From Clostridia bacterium (GTDB lineage: Bacteria > Bacillota > Clostridia > Oscillospirales > CAG-272): a stretch of 42,043 nt of DNA. This document shows, in pieces, positions 24,345 through 32,354 of the stretch. Both the position numbers and the translations under genes were made by a program. The stretch lies in contig JAFYOX010000039.1 of NCBI GenBank assembly GCA_017547755.1, positions 1-42,043 of the forward strand. Reading direction: 5' to 3'. The notes below the pieces were generated by a model, which saw nothing but the letters and a program-made list of their open reading frames with translations, had not been told where the DNA came from and searched no databases. Each line of letters starts with the position of its first letter. The first letter of the stretch is position 1.

Positions 24345-25340
24345 ATGATTCAAACAAGCATCATTGCATGGATTCTCCGCGCCGTTCAGTTCGGAACGAT
24401 CATCATGTTCGGCTCGATGGGCGAAATCCTTACCGAAAAATCGGGGAACCTGAACCTCGGCGTTCCCGGCATCATGTACCTCGGCGCCTTTTCGGGATTC
24501 GCGTCCGCGTATCTCTACGAAAACGGCACAGACAATCCCATCGGGATTGTCTGCATCCTTCTTGCGCTGATCTCCGCATTCCTTGCGGCGGCGTTCGGCG
24601 GTCTGATCTACAGCTTCCTGACGATCACGCTCCGCGCAAACCAGAACGTGACCGGTCTTGCACTGACGACCTTCGGCATGGGCGTGGCGAACTTCTTCGG
24701 CGCGTACCTCCTTCAGGGCGAAGTCTACACCGCAGCTCCCGCGACCAACGCCGCATTCACGGCGAAGATCCCCGCGCTGTCCTCGATCCCCGTGATCGGC
24801 GAAGCGGTCTTCTCCTACGGCTTCCTCGCCTACGCGGCAATCGCTCTGGCGATCGTCATGCACTGGTTCCTCAACAAGACCCGCACGGGTCTGAACCTGC
24901 GCGCGGTTGGTGAAAACCCCGGTACGGCCGACGCCGCCGGCATCAACGTAACGAAGTACAAGTACCTCGCGACCGTCATCGGTGCAGGTATCTCCGGCAT
25001 CGGCGGTCTCTACTACGTCCTCGACTACAACAACGGCATCTGGGCTACCACCGGTCAGATCGAAGCCCTCGGCTGGCTCGCCGTCGCGCTCGTTATCTTC
25101 ACCACCTGGAAGCCCCTCAGCGCCATCTGGGGTGCCTATCTCTTCGGCCTCCTCTACTGGCTCTACAACTTCCTCCCCAAACTCCTCGGCGCAACCGACG
25201 TCGAACGCACCCAGTCCCTCTACCAGATGATCCCCTACCTCGTTACCATCCTCGTTCTCATCGTCGTAAGCATGCGCCGCAAGCGCGAATCCCAGCCCCC
25301 GGCGTCTCTCGGGCTTGCTTACTTCCGCGAGGAAAGATAA
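24345..25340 (+). CDS. Nucleoside ABC importer permease 2
   Basis: A 331-residue membrane protein, partner of the upstream permease, with about eight to nine hydrophobic segments. The family start LTEKSGNLNLGVPGIMYLGAF is near residues 32-52, and the coupling sequence AVGENPGTADAAGINVTKYK near residues 187-206. AAGGAG lies seven bases before the ATG. This is the last gene of the cluster; a strong hairpin (25368-25400) follows. Codon choice changes from CTG/GCG-rich to CTC/GCC-rich near 24920, inside the gene. Confidence 0.9.
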   Translation: MIQTSIIAWILRAVQFGTIIMFGSMGEILTEKSGNLNLGVPGIMYLGAFSGFASAYLYENGTDNPIGIVCILLALISAFLAAAFGGLIYSFLTITLRANQNVTGLALTTFGMGVANFFGAYLLQGEVYTAAPATNAAFTAKIPALSSIPVIGEAVFSYGFLAYAAIALAIVMHWFLNKTRTGLNLRAVGENPGTADAAGINVTKYKYLATVIGAGISGIGGLYYVLDYNNGIWATTGQIEALGWLAVALVIFTTWKPLSAIWGAYLFGLLYWLYNFLPKLLGATDVERTQSLYQMIPYLVTILVLIVVSMRRKRESQPPASLGLAYFREER

Positions 25341-25367
25341 TCAAATATTGTTTTGCTGAGATTTCTT

Positions 25368-25400
25368 GAGGGGAACCTTTTCAGAGGAAAGGTTCCCCTC
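25368..25400 (+). terminator. Terminator-like hairpin after the nucleoside transporter operon
   Basis: GAGGGGAACCTTT pairs with AAAGGTTCCCCTC around a seven-base loop. The following tail is not T-rich, so it may act as a stabilising 3' hairpin. Its form resembles family C. Confidence 0.6.
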
Positions 25401-25463
25401 AAACTCCCTTCCAAACCTCTTTATACGGTTACAGGTCGCTTGATTGTGCAAACCGAAGGTTGG

Positions 25464-26040
25464 AGGGGAGTTTTTTATGGGTCTGTGCGCTGACATTTAG
25501 GTTGTCCCAGTTGACAGGAGTGGAGCGATCCAAAGCCTATGGAGTAGTGGAGACGGAAGTCAGGGGCCACCGAGACCCTGACTTCCCACGCCGTGAAGCG
25601 ATTTGGAGATACAGTGCGTTATGTTAGAATTCAGCTACATTTTATTGGATATCCGCACTCCTTGGCTGCCGCCGTTCGTGCTTTGCGTTTGTGCAATCGA
25701 TACGTCAGCTGACAGAACGAGCGAAAAGCGCGGACGGCGGTCTAGCCAAGCCGCGCGGATGCTGACGCATCCGTAGAAGGATAACTATATTATGCACAAA
25801 ATCCCGGTTATCCCATACGGCGTGGGAAATCAGGGTCTCGGCGGCCCCTGATTTCCGTCTCCACCCTTCCTCAGGCTTTGGATCGCTCCACTCCTGTCAA
25901 CTGGGACAAACTATATGGCTACGCACAAACCCATCAAAAATTCTTTTTCCTCTCCCATATCAACTACACAGTCCGGCTACAACAGATTGAAGTTTTTGCG
26001 GAGCTTTTTTCAAAAAGCGACCGTATCCCCCGTATCCCCT
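25464..26040. repeat. Family B nested-inverted-repeat element, copy 3
   Basis: It occupies most of the 750-base gap after the transporter operon; no gene is present. The inner part is complete: GTCCCAGTTGACAGGAGTGG pairs perfectly with its inverse near 25880-25910, continuing through CGATCCAAAGCC/GGCTTTGGATCG. The core shares CCTTGGCTGCCGCCGTTCGTG, GGATGCTGACGCATCC and TTATCCCATACGGCGTGG with copy 2. The left outer arm is missing beyond TTTTTTATGGG, while the right outer arm is present. It ends about 48 bases from the alr stop. Confidence 0.75.
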
Positions 26041-26087
26041 TTCCTCCACCCCCGCACCCAACAAAAAAACAGCGGCAAAACCGCTGT

Positions 26088-27239
26088 TCATTTTACAGTA
26101 ATCCTCCGAACCCGCCTGGATACCTTGCAGAGGACTTCGTAGTTGATGGTATGGGAGGCGGAAGCGAGGGTCTCGATGAGTTCGCCGTCGTCGCCGCCGA
26201 AGAGGGTGACTTCCTGACCGACACCGATCTCATATTCGTGACCGGTGATGTCGACCATGAACTGGTCCATGCAGATGCGGCCGACCGATCTGTATTTTCT
26301 GCCGCCGATGATGACCGGACAGCCGATGTAGGAGCGTTCGTAGCCGTCCGCGTAGCCGGCAGCGATGACCGCGATCACGCGCTCCGTTTCCGCCGTGTAG
26401 GTGCCGCCGTAGCTGACTTTATCCCCTGCGGGAACCTTGTGTATGTGCGTTACACCCGCGCAGAACTTCATTACGGGCCGCAGACCGGCGTTCAGAGCCT
26501 CCGTGCGGTCTCCCGAAGGAGAAAGCCCGTACAGAATGATCCCCGCGCGTACCGCGTCAAAATGCGCCTCCGGAAGCCCGAGCAGCGCCGCGCTGTTCGC
26601 CGCATGACGGATCCCCGGGTCTACCCCAGCTTCTTCCAGAGCGGCGATCGTTTTCCGGTAGCGCTCCAGCTGCATCGCCGTGTAGCCGGTGTCCTCTCCC
26701 GTCAGATCCGTGTCCGCACAGGAGAAGTGCGTAAAGATCCCGCCCAGCGTCAGATTTTTGAATCCCGCGATCGCCGCGATGTGCTCCACGGTCTTTGCGC
26801 GGTTCGCGTCGTCCGCCGGAAATCCGACACGGTTCATCCCCGTGTCCAGCTTTATGTGGATCGTCAGCTTCTTCGGACTTCCCGCCATCACGCGGTCCAG
26901 AAGTACAGCGTTGTCGTACGATACCGCCGTGCAGATGATGTCGTTCTCCGCCATCTCCCATGCGTTCTCCGGCATGATGTGCCCGAGAATGATGATCGAC
27001 GGGTGACGCCCGTTCTCCGCCTCCAGACGGCGCAGCTCCGCCGCTTCCTCTTCCGAGGAAACCGCGAAAAATCCGCATCCCGCTTCGCCGAGAACCGACG
27101 CCGCACACGCCATTCCGTGACCGTATGCGTCCGCCTTCACCACGGCGATCACCTGCGCGCCGGAGGCTCTCTCCGTGATCACACGGTAATTCTCCGCCAG
27201 CGCGGCCGTATCAATGTACGCAGCATTCTTGTACTTCAT
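26088..27239 (-). CDS. alr: Alanine racemase
   Basis: PLP enzyme interconverting L- and D-alanine for peptidoglycan. The 383-residue length is normal. The Schiff-base lysine is in IAVVKADAYGHG (near residue 33). The catalytic tyrosine of the C-terminal beta domain is in KVSYGGTYTAE, and the metal or carbamate-site segment RICMDQFMVDI follows. I chose the ATG at 27239 (MKYKNAAYID), which lines up with family N-termini and has GGGAGT upstream at long spacing; a TTG at 27257 is the alternative. It lies 21 bases downstream of the small lipoprotein gene, probably as one transcript. The gap downstream contains a short GCGG...CCGC hairpin near 26070-26090 that may terminate it. Confidence 0.95.
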   Translation of the reverse strand: MKYKNAAYIDTAALAENYRVITERASGAQVIAVVKADAYGHGMACAASVLGEAGCGFFAVSSEEEAAELRRLEAENGRHPSIIILGHIMPENAWEMAENDIICTAVSYDNAVLLDRVMAGSPKKLTIHIKLDTGMNRVGFPADDANRAKTVEHIAAIAGFKNLTLGGIFTHFSCADTDLTGEDTGYTAMQLERYRKTIAALEEAGVDPGIRHAANSAALLGLPEAHFDAVRAGIILYGLSPSGDRTEALNAGLRPVMKFCAGVTHIHKVPAGDKVSYGGTYTAETERVIAVIAAGYADGYERSYIGCPVIIGGRKYRSVGRICMDQFMVDITGHEYEIGVGQEVTLFGGDDGELIETLASASHTINYEVLCKVSRRVRRITVK

Positions 27240-27260
27240 AGCTTTGAATACTCCCAAAAA

Positions 27261-27773
27261 TCACTGTATCTTAAAATTTTCGATCCGGATGATCCGTTCC
27301 CCGAATACCACTTCCGATGGAACGCCGTCCGCTGTGAGCGTCACGCTTCCCTCGTCAAAGGTCAGGATCGTCTCTTCCCCGTCCGCGGATTTTGACGGGA
27401 TCACGCCGCTCCCCGGTTCCGCCGGACGTGCCAGAAGATCAAAGATCCCCGTCAGCCCCGACGCCGTCTCCGGCGACAGAAGCACCGACATCTCACCCGA
27501 CGCCAGACTGCACGATATCCCGTCGTACGTCACCGTGATCCCGCACAGATGCTCCGGCGATACCATCCGCATCACGGTCGTCCCGCCGGAACGCACGCAT
27601 TCCGCCGTCCCGGCATCCGGAAATTCCGCCGTATAGGAAACATCCGCTGCAGCGTACCGCGTCAGTCCGCCGGATATCCCGTCTCGCGCCGCGCATCCGG
27701 CGATGAAAAATGCACTCAAAGGAATGCAGACCGCAAATCGGACTGCGGTCTGCATAGTTTTTCGATATATCAT
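27261..27773 (-). CDS. Small predicted lipoprotein, function unknown
   Basis: A 170-residue protein I do not recognise. It has a basic start, a hydrophobic segment and lipobox FIAGC, with the cysteine near residue 27. The rest is predicted beta-rich, with repeated short strands such as ITVTYDGIS and SVTLTADGVPSEVVFGE. GGGGAG lies just before the ATG at 27773. Within the signal-peptide codons, a perfect 10-bp inverted repeat (GCAGACCGCA/TGCGGTCTGC, 27726-27753) could affect translation. Linkage to alr suggests, but does not prove, a role at the cell envelope. Confidence 0.7.
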   Translation of the reverse strand: MIYRKTMQTAVRFAVCIPLSAFFIAGCAARDGISGGLTRYAAADVSYTAEFPDAGTAECVRSGGTTVMRMVSPEHLCGITVTYDGISCSLASGEMSVLLSPETASGLTGIFDLLARPAEPGSGVIPSKSADGEETILTFDEGSVTLTADGVPSEVVFGERIIRIENFKIQ

Positions 27774-27849
27774 GGGCTCCCCTCACAATCCGCACAGGAA
27801 TACTTCATTCTATGCGGGAGGATCCCGGATGATGCAGACGTTTCTGCAA

Positions 27850-28386
27850 TCAATATCTCATCGTGGTCACTACCGTCGCCTTCGCGTTGTAGAACTTCAT
27901 GACCTTGAGCATCTTGTTGATGGCTTCAAAGTATACCACGGTGCTCACGCCGTCCTTTTCGAGACGTGCAAAGTAGCCGTCTTCGGTCTTCTTGCTGCTG
28001 CGGTAGTCAAGGATCTTGTCCGCCTTTTCCCACTGTTCCCTGTATTCGTCGGTCAGGGGGGCGATGACGGAGAATTCGCTGACGAAGCATTCGAATACCG
28101 TTACCTGCTTCTTTCTGCCGTAGATCTCGGATACGCGGAACTTCGCGTTTGCCACTTCATACTTGTGTTCCAGCTGCGCATATCGCCACGTGAACCCGTG
28201 AAGAATGTACGTCAGCAGCGGAATGATCGCGCCGACCGGCCACAGCTTCAGTACACCGACAAACAGTGCCATGCCGCCGCCGCAGAAAATGATGTACAGC
28301 AGGATCAGCAGAGTCCGCTTTCTCTTGTGGGCGCCTTCGGATTTCTGTTCCACGGTATATTCCGCATAGTTTACAGAATCTTCCAT
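27850..28386 (-). CDS. DUF6106-like small membrane protein
   Basis: A 178-residue protein resembling the DUF6106 family of Clostridia, assigned from memory of the family. A charged N-terminus of about 25 residues is followed by two hydrophobic helices (LLILLYIIFCGGGMALFVGV and VGAIIPLLTYILHGF). A soluble part then holds a basic and aromatic motif, RKKQVTVFECFVSEF, and the C-terminus KVMKFYNAKATVVTTMRY. GGAGGT precedes the ATG at 28386. The function of the family is unknown. The 5' side carries family C palindromes. Confidence 0.7.
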   Translation of the reverse strand: MEDSVNYAEYTVEQKSEGAHKRKRTLLILLYIIFCGGGMALFVGVLKLWPVGAIIPLLTYILHGFTWRYAQLEHKYEVANAKFRVSEIYGRKKQVTVFECFVSEFSVIAPLTDEYREQWEKADKILDYRSSKKTEDGYFARLEKDGVSTVVYFEAINKMLKVMKFYNAKATVVTTMRY

Positions 28387-28533
28387 TTTATACCTCCGTT
28401 AAAACAATCTGCACGGGAAGGAAAAAAATCCGCGCCCGCACGATACCATTTTAGTTTACCATACGTCCGCAGAAATTTCAAGAGTTTTAGGGAAATAGAG
28501 TTTTTTTTCAAAAAACTTTATACGATATAAAAA

Positions 28534-28655
28534 GACAGAGTGCAGTGCAGATTCAAACATAAAATCCGCACTGTACTCTGTCCTATATATTCGTCTGAAA
28601 GTTTTTGAAGATGGGGTCCGGGGAAGGGACTTTTTTTAAAAAGTCCCTTCCCCGG
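28534..28655. repeat. Family C palindrome pair
   Basis: Two hairpins lie in the gap between the metallophosphoesterase and DUF6106 genes. The first is GACAGAGTGCAGTGC...GCACTGTACTCTGTC (28534-28582, one mismatch). The second is CCGGGGAAGGGACTTTTT with its inverse (28618-28655). The flanks CAAAAAACTTTATACGAT and TCGTCTGAAAG match those near 16975-17055, where the stem sequences differ but still pair. The second hairpin is seven bases from the metallophosphoesterase stop and may end its transcript. Confidence 0.65.
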
Positions 28656-28661
28656 AAAACC

Positions 28662-30344
28662 TTATTTCTTATAAGAAGTCAGCATCTGTACATTGTCGAT
28701 GGAAACGCTGCCGTCACAGGTGAAGGAATAGCCGGCGACGGGGGTATCCTGGTTGATGTCGATGACGCCGCCCTTGAATGCGCCGGTGTTGACGGCGATG
28801 AGACCGCGGAATCCGGCGGGGAGTTCGCCGGTATTTTTCATCTTCTGCCATTCGGTTTCACCGTCCGGGAGGCACTGGATCTCGGTTTCCAGCAGATTTA
28901 CCGTGTAGGTATCACCGCTGCTTGCCACGATCGATACGCCGGCGAGAGAGCTTCCCGCAGGAACGTCCGCCCAGAAGCGCATGAAGCGTCCGCTGCCGAG
29001 ACGGAGAGGAGCTGTCAGGGTCACGCCGCCGTTACCGGAGACCGTGATCGCCTTGGAGCCGTCCGCACCGTTATCGGATGCCTGTGCATTTTCCGTTACG
29101 GTGAAGGCTTCCGCCTTTTCGAAATCGGTTGTCACATCCGTGGAATTCTGAAGATTCTTCAGATTCACGCCGCTGACGTAGGACATATAGGTCTCGATCT
29201 TGTCCGGGTTCTTTTCCTTGATGACGAATACACGGCCGCCCATCATCGCTTCGTCACGGTAGGTGTCGTAGCCGATGTTGGAGGCGTAGCAGAGCTTGAT
29301 GCCGCAGAATTCGCCCGCGTAGTCGTTGATGTGGTCATGACCGCAGACGACCGCCTTGATGTCGTCACGTTCGATCATCGCGGTGAACATACCGGAATTG
29401 AGCGGTCCGGCGCAGACAGGATCCTGCTTCGTCCCCTGCGTACCGGTCTGTTCCTGGTTCAGCCAGATTTCATAGAATTCCTGCAGCGGGATGTGGAAGA
29501 ACATCATCCCGGGAACCTGATGTCCGGCATAGGCTTCGATCTCTTCGGAGGTGTTGTAGTACCAGCGGATCTGCGTGAACGGCATGTACGCGTAGGTACT
29601 GCCTCTCTGCCCCTGATACATCGTGTTGTCCAGCGTCGCCTGACGGCCTGCAAGACCCTTGTCGGTGACATATCCGCCGGAGTCCAGACCCCAGACGGAG
29701 AAAATGGGATCGGTGCGGCTTTCATCGGAAGAATATACGGGAATGACGTAGTTGCCGACACCCTTGATGTCTTCCGGACCTGCCTGCGACATGCAGTAGG
29801 GGAATTCTTCGTAAACGACCTGCTGCTTTGCACGGGACAGAGCACCTTCGTCGTCATGGTTGCCGTAGACGTGCGCCCACGGGATCTGATTTTCTTCGAG
29901 ATAACCGGTCATCGCGGTAATATAATTGCGGAGAACGGTCTGCGTCGTGCAGGAAAGGGAGTTGTCCCCGGCAAAGAGAACGAGGTCGGGGTCTTCGCGG
30001 GCAACGATCAGTTCAATGGCGTCGAGGGTGCGCTTCTGCGGTGCCGGAGGGCCTGCCTGCACGTCGCCGAAGACAAGAACGCGGAATTCGCCGTTTTCGT
30101 CAAAGCGGAGGGTATGCTTCTGGTTCTGCAGAGCCACGGGAACGGCGTTTTCGTCCGCGGAAGATTCTTCGGAAACAGCTTCCTCTTCCGCGGGAACTTC
30201 TTCCGCGGAAATTTCTTCCGCCGCGGAAGCGGCTGCGGGTTCGGGTGCCGGAATTTCTTCGGGCAGGGTCTCGGGCTTTTCGGAACCGCAGGCGGAAAGA
30301 AGGACAGCGGCAAGGAAAATTGCCGCGATTTTTTTCAGTTTCAT
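28662..30344 (-). CDS. Secreted calcineurin-like metallophosphoesterase lipoprotein
   Basis: A 560-residue surface protein. The signal peptide MKLKKIAAIFLAAVLLSAC ends in a lipobox, with the cysteine at about residue 19. A linker of about 50 residues rich in Glu, Ala and Pro follows. The phosphoesterase domain has the metal motifs RVLVFGDVQAG, LVLFAGDNS, VYGNHDDEG and VVCGHDHINDY (the D-x-H, GD, GNH and GH-x-H positions; the first reads GDVQ rather than GDxH). The C-terminal 150 residues are beta-rich. The substrate is unknown. GAGG lies ten bases before the ATG at 30344; the longer frame lacks a signal peptide. Probably on the same transcript as the upstream PH-domain gene (32-base gap). Confidence 0.88.
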   Translation of the reverse strand: MKLKKIAAIFLAAVLLSACGSEKPETLPEEIPAPEPAAASAAEEISAEEVPAEEEAVSEESSADENAVPVALQNQKHTLRFDENGEFRVLVFGDVQAGPPAPQKRTLDAIELIVAREDPDLVLFAGDNSLSCTTQTVLRNYITAMTGYLEENQIPWAHVYGNHDDEGALSRAKQQVVYEEFPYCMSQAGPEDIKGVGNYVIPVYSSDESRTDPIFSVWGLDSGGYVTDKGLAGRQATLDNTMYQGQRGSTYAYMPFTQIRWYYNTSEEIEAYAGHQVPGMMFFHIPLQEFYEIWLNQEQTGTQGTKQDPVCAGPLNSGMFTAMIERDDIKAVVCGHDHINDYAGEFCGIKLCYASNIGYDTYRDEAMMGGRVFVIKEKNPDKIETYMSYVSGVNLKNLQNSTDVTTDFEKAEAFTVTENAQASDNGADGSKAITVSGNGGVTLTAPLRLGSGRFMRFWADVPAGSSLAGVSIVASSGDTYTVNLLETEIQCLPDGETEWQKMKNTGELPAGFRGLIAVNTGAFKGGVIDINQDTPVAGYSFTCDGSVSIDNVQMLTSYKK

Positions 30345-30375
30345 GTAAAAATACCTCAAATTCTGAGTGGATCCG

Positions 30376-30759
30376 TCATCCGTGGACATCATTGTTTGTT
30401 TCGTCCTCGTCCATATATTCGCGGATGCCGACGTAACGGGAAGCACGTTCTTCTTCGACGCGGTCGGAGAGAAGGGTACGCACTTCGCGCGGATTTTTGA
30501 TATGGAGCACGTCGATTTCGGGGGAAGACTTATCGGCGGTACAGAGGTGGAGCGTACCGAGGTTGAAGAGGCGTTCCCAGAACGACCGTTTCAGGGTAAC
30601 GTCGAGGATACGGTAAAGGCGGATCTCGTCCTCGCTGGTATTGAAGACGCCGGATTTGACGATGAGCCGGTCATCCGTGAGGGTATACACCGTGAACGTC
30701 CACGGCAGGCCGAAGAAGATGCGTTTTCTGTCCTGCCAGAGATAGCCTGTGTTATTCAT
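30376..30759 (-). CDS. PH-domain (bPH2/YdbS-like) protein
   Basis: A 127-residue protein. Its first half reads like a bacterial PH domain: WTFTVYTLTDDRLIVKSGVF, then EDEIRLYRILDVTLKRSFWER, then LGTLHLCTADKSSPEIDVLHI. The C-terminus is acidic (EYMDEDETNND). No membrane helices are visible, unlike YdbS. I chose the ATG at 30759 (MNNTGYLW) with GAGG about 13 bases upstream; an upstream frame extension begins inside the adjacent repeat and is unlikely to be coding. Function unknown. Confidence 0.75.
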   Translation of the reverse strand: MNNTGYLWQDRKRIFFGLPWTFTVYTLTDDRLIVKSGVFNTSEDEIRLYRILDVTLKRSFWERLFNLGTLHLCTADKSSPEIDVLHIKNPREVRTLLSDRVEEERASRYVGIREYMDEDETNNDVHG

Positions 30760-30793
30760 TTTGATAACGTACCTCTTTATAAAATGTGGAATA

Positions 30794-30910
30794 CCTAACT
30801 TTACGTTTGGGTTTATAAGGAAGAAAAATGACCTGTCGGTCATTTTTCAATTTTATGCCCCTGCGCGGGGCGGCGCACAAGAGGTCCTCGCGCGGGACCT
30901 CTTGTGAATC
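30794..30910. repeat. Family A partial copy (one end only)
   Basis: It contains the first hairpins of a family A end: CCTAAC/GTTTGG (imperfect), ATGACCTGTCGGTCAT with T run, GCCCCTGCGCGGGGC, and CACAAGAGGTCC/GGACCTCTTGTG. The core and the other end are missing. It lies 40 bases past the stop of the PHP gene. Confidence 0.75.
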
Positions 30911-30949
30911 TCCCGCGCCGGAGGTCGGCTCCCAAAACCGGAAGTTTTC

Positions 30950-32311
30950 TTACTTTACGGTTTTAAAGTATTTCGCAAACATCGCGTCGGACTTCTTCTT
31001 CATAACGGCAAGTTCACACGCGCACGCGTCGCCTACATAGTATTCACGCATGATTTCGCCGTCAACCGCTGCAAGACGGTCGTGTACCGGGTACCAGTTT
31101 TCCATCAGGAAGCTTGCATACTTCTGATAACGGAATTCGCCGACAAGACGGTATTCCTTCGAAATGGTGTCAACCGCTACGGAGTACTTGTCCTTGATGG
31201 ACGCAATGATGTCCGCGCGTTCGTTCGCGTGTGCGAATACGATCGTGGAGCAGATGTCGCCGTTGCGGTTGTGTTCGGTGGAACCGTGGCTGTCCGTGGA
31301 ACCGACGATCGGAAGTACGTTGCCTTCCTTGTATTCTTCGTAATATGCCGCGGTCTGGAAGCCGTTCTGTTCGTAGTAGTTTTCACCGCCGAGAACTTCG
31401 AACGCGTCAAACGGATGCGTGCTCAGCATGTACTTGTTGAACGGTTCCGGAACATGCCACATATCGGCGATCCAGTACGGATGCGCGTAGATCGCAAGAC
31501 CGCCTGCTTCGCGGATGCGGTCGAATGCCCAGCAGCATACTGCGTACCAGGTCTTGTCCACGTTTTCCGGGCAGTCCTTGCAGAGGTCGGACGCCGCGAG
31601 TTCCGCGATCATCTTGTCGTACGCTTCGCGGGACATGGTTGCGGGTGCGTTTCCGTCGAGGGATCTGCCTTCGATGGAGCCGTTGGTTTCGGTGTAGTTC
31701 GGGGAGGTTTCGATCAGACCGTTGACGGAGAAGGTACCGCCGGCGTTGACGATGTGTACGCTGGTCAGCGGAACGTGAACTTCTTCACCGGGAACGATGT
31801 TGAGGGTGATGTCCGCATCCTTGTAGGTGTTGATCGCTTCAAGGGACGGATAGTAGCGGTTGTGGTCGGTAACAACGATGAAGTCGTAGCCGATCTTACG
31901 GTAGTTCGCGCAGACAGTCGCGGGGTCTTCACGTCCGTCGGAACGGCAGGTGTGCATGTGCAGGTCGCCGCGCAGCGGGATACGGCATGCGAGGTCTTCC
32001 GCGAGAGCATAGACGGGGAGCTGGAGGATGCGCTTGTCATCCTTGTAAACGCGGACGAAATGTTCGCATTCCACGTCTGCGGTATAGGTGAAGCGGAGCG
32101 CGCCGTCTTCACAGGGAGTTACGTCGTAGTCGGTGTGATTCCACTTTGCGAAATCGTAGCCGAGGCTGCCCGCGTCGAGACGCTGAACAACGATGCGGTA
32201 GCTGCCGGAGAATGCGGAATGCTTGCCGAGGGGCTTGACGGTGATTTCAGTCGCTTCGCCGACCGGGAATACCATCGGGAAAATGTCGTAATTGTAGAGT
32301 TCCTGCTTCAT
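30950..32311 (-). CDS. PHP-domain phosphoesterase-like protein
   Basis: A 453-residue protein. About 110 residues at the N-terminus form a beta-rich domain. Then comes a PHP domain with metal motifs RGDLHMHTCRSDGRED (near residues 114-129), VVTDHNRYYPS and IVPGEEVHV; further ligands are likely in IYAHPYW and GSTDSHGS. PHP domains hydrolyse phosphate esters in a trinuclear metal site; the substrate here is unknown. No signal peptide is visible. GGAGG lies close before the ATG at 32311. It is 43 bases downstream of the unrecognised gene at 32355, probably cotranscribed. Confidence 0.88.
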   Translation of the reverse strand: MKQELYNYDIFPMVFPVGEATEITVKPLGKHSAFSGSYRIVVQRLDAGSLGYDFAKWNHTDYDVTPCEDGALRFTYTADVECEHFVRVYKDDKRILQLPVYALAEDLACRIPLRGDLHMHTCRSDGREDPATVCANYRKIGYDFIVVTDHNRYYPSLEAINTYKDADITLNIVPGEEVHVPLTSVHIVNAGGTFSVNGLIETSPNYTETNGSIEGRSLDGNAPATMSREAYDKMIAELAASDLCKDCPENVDKTWYAVCCWAFDRIREAGGLAIYAHPYWIADMWHVPEPFNKYMLSTHPFDAFEVLGGENYYEQNGFQTAAYYEEYKEGNVLPIVGSTDSHGSTEHNRNGDICSTIVFAHANERADIIASIKDKYSVAVDTISKEYRLVGEFRYQKYASFLMENWYPVHDRLAAVDGEIMREYYVGDACACELAVMKKKSDAMFAKYFKTVK

Positions 32312-32354
32312 ATGTACCTCCGAAGAGAAAATTATTTTAATTTATTTTAATATG

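Noticed and set aside
30760-30843. Upstream extension of the PH-domain gene
   Set aside because: Those codons arise from the T-tailed hairpin of the adjacent partial family A copy.
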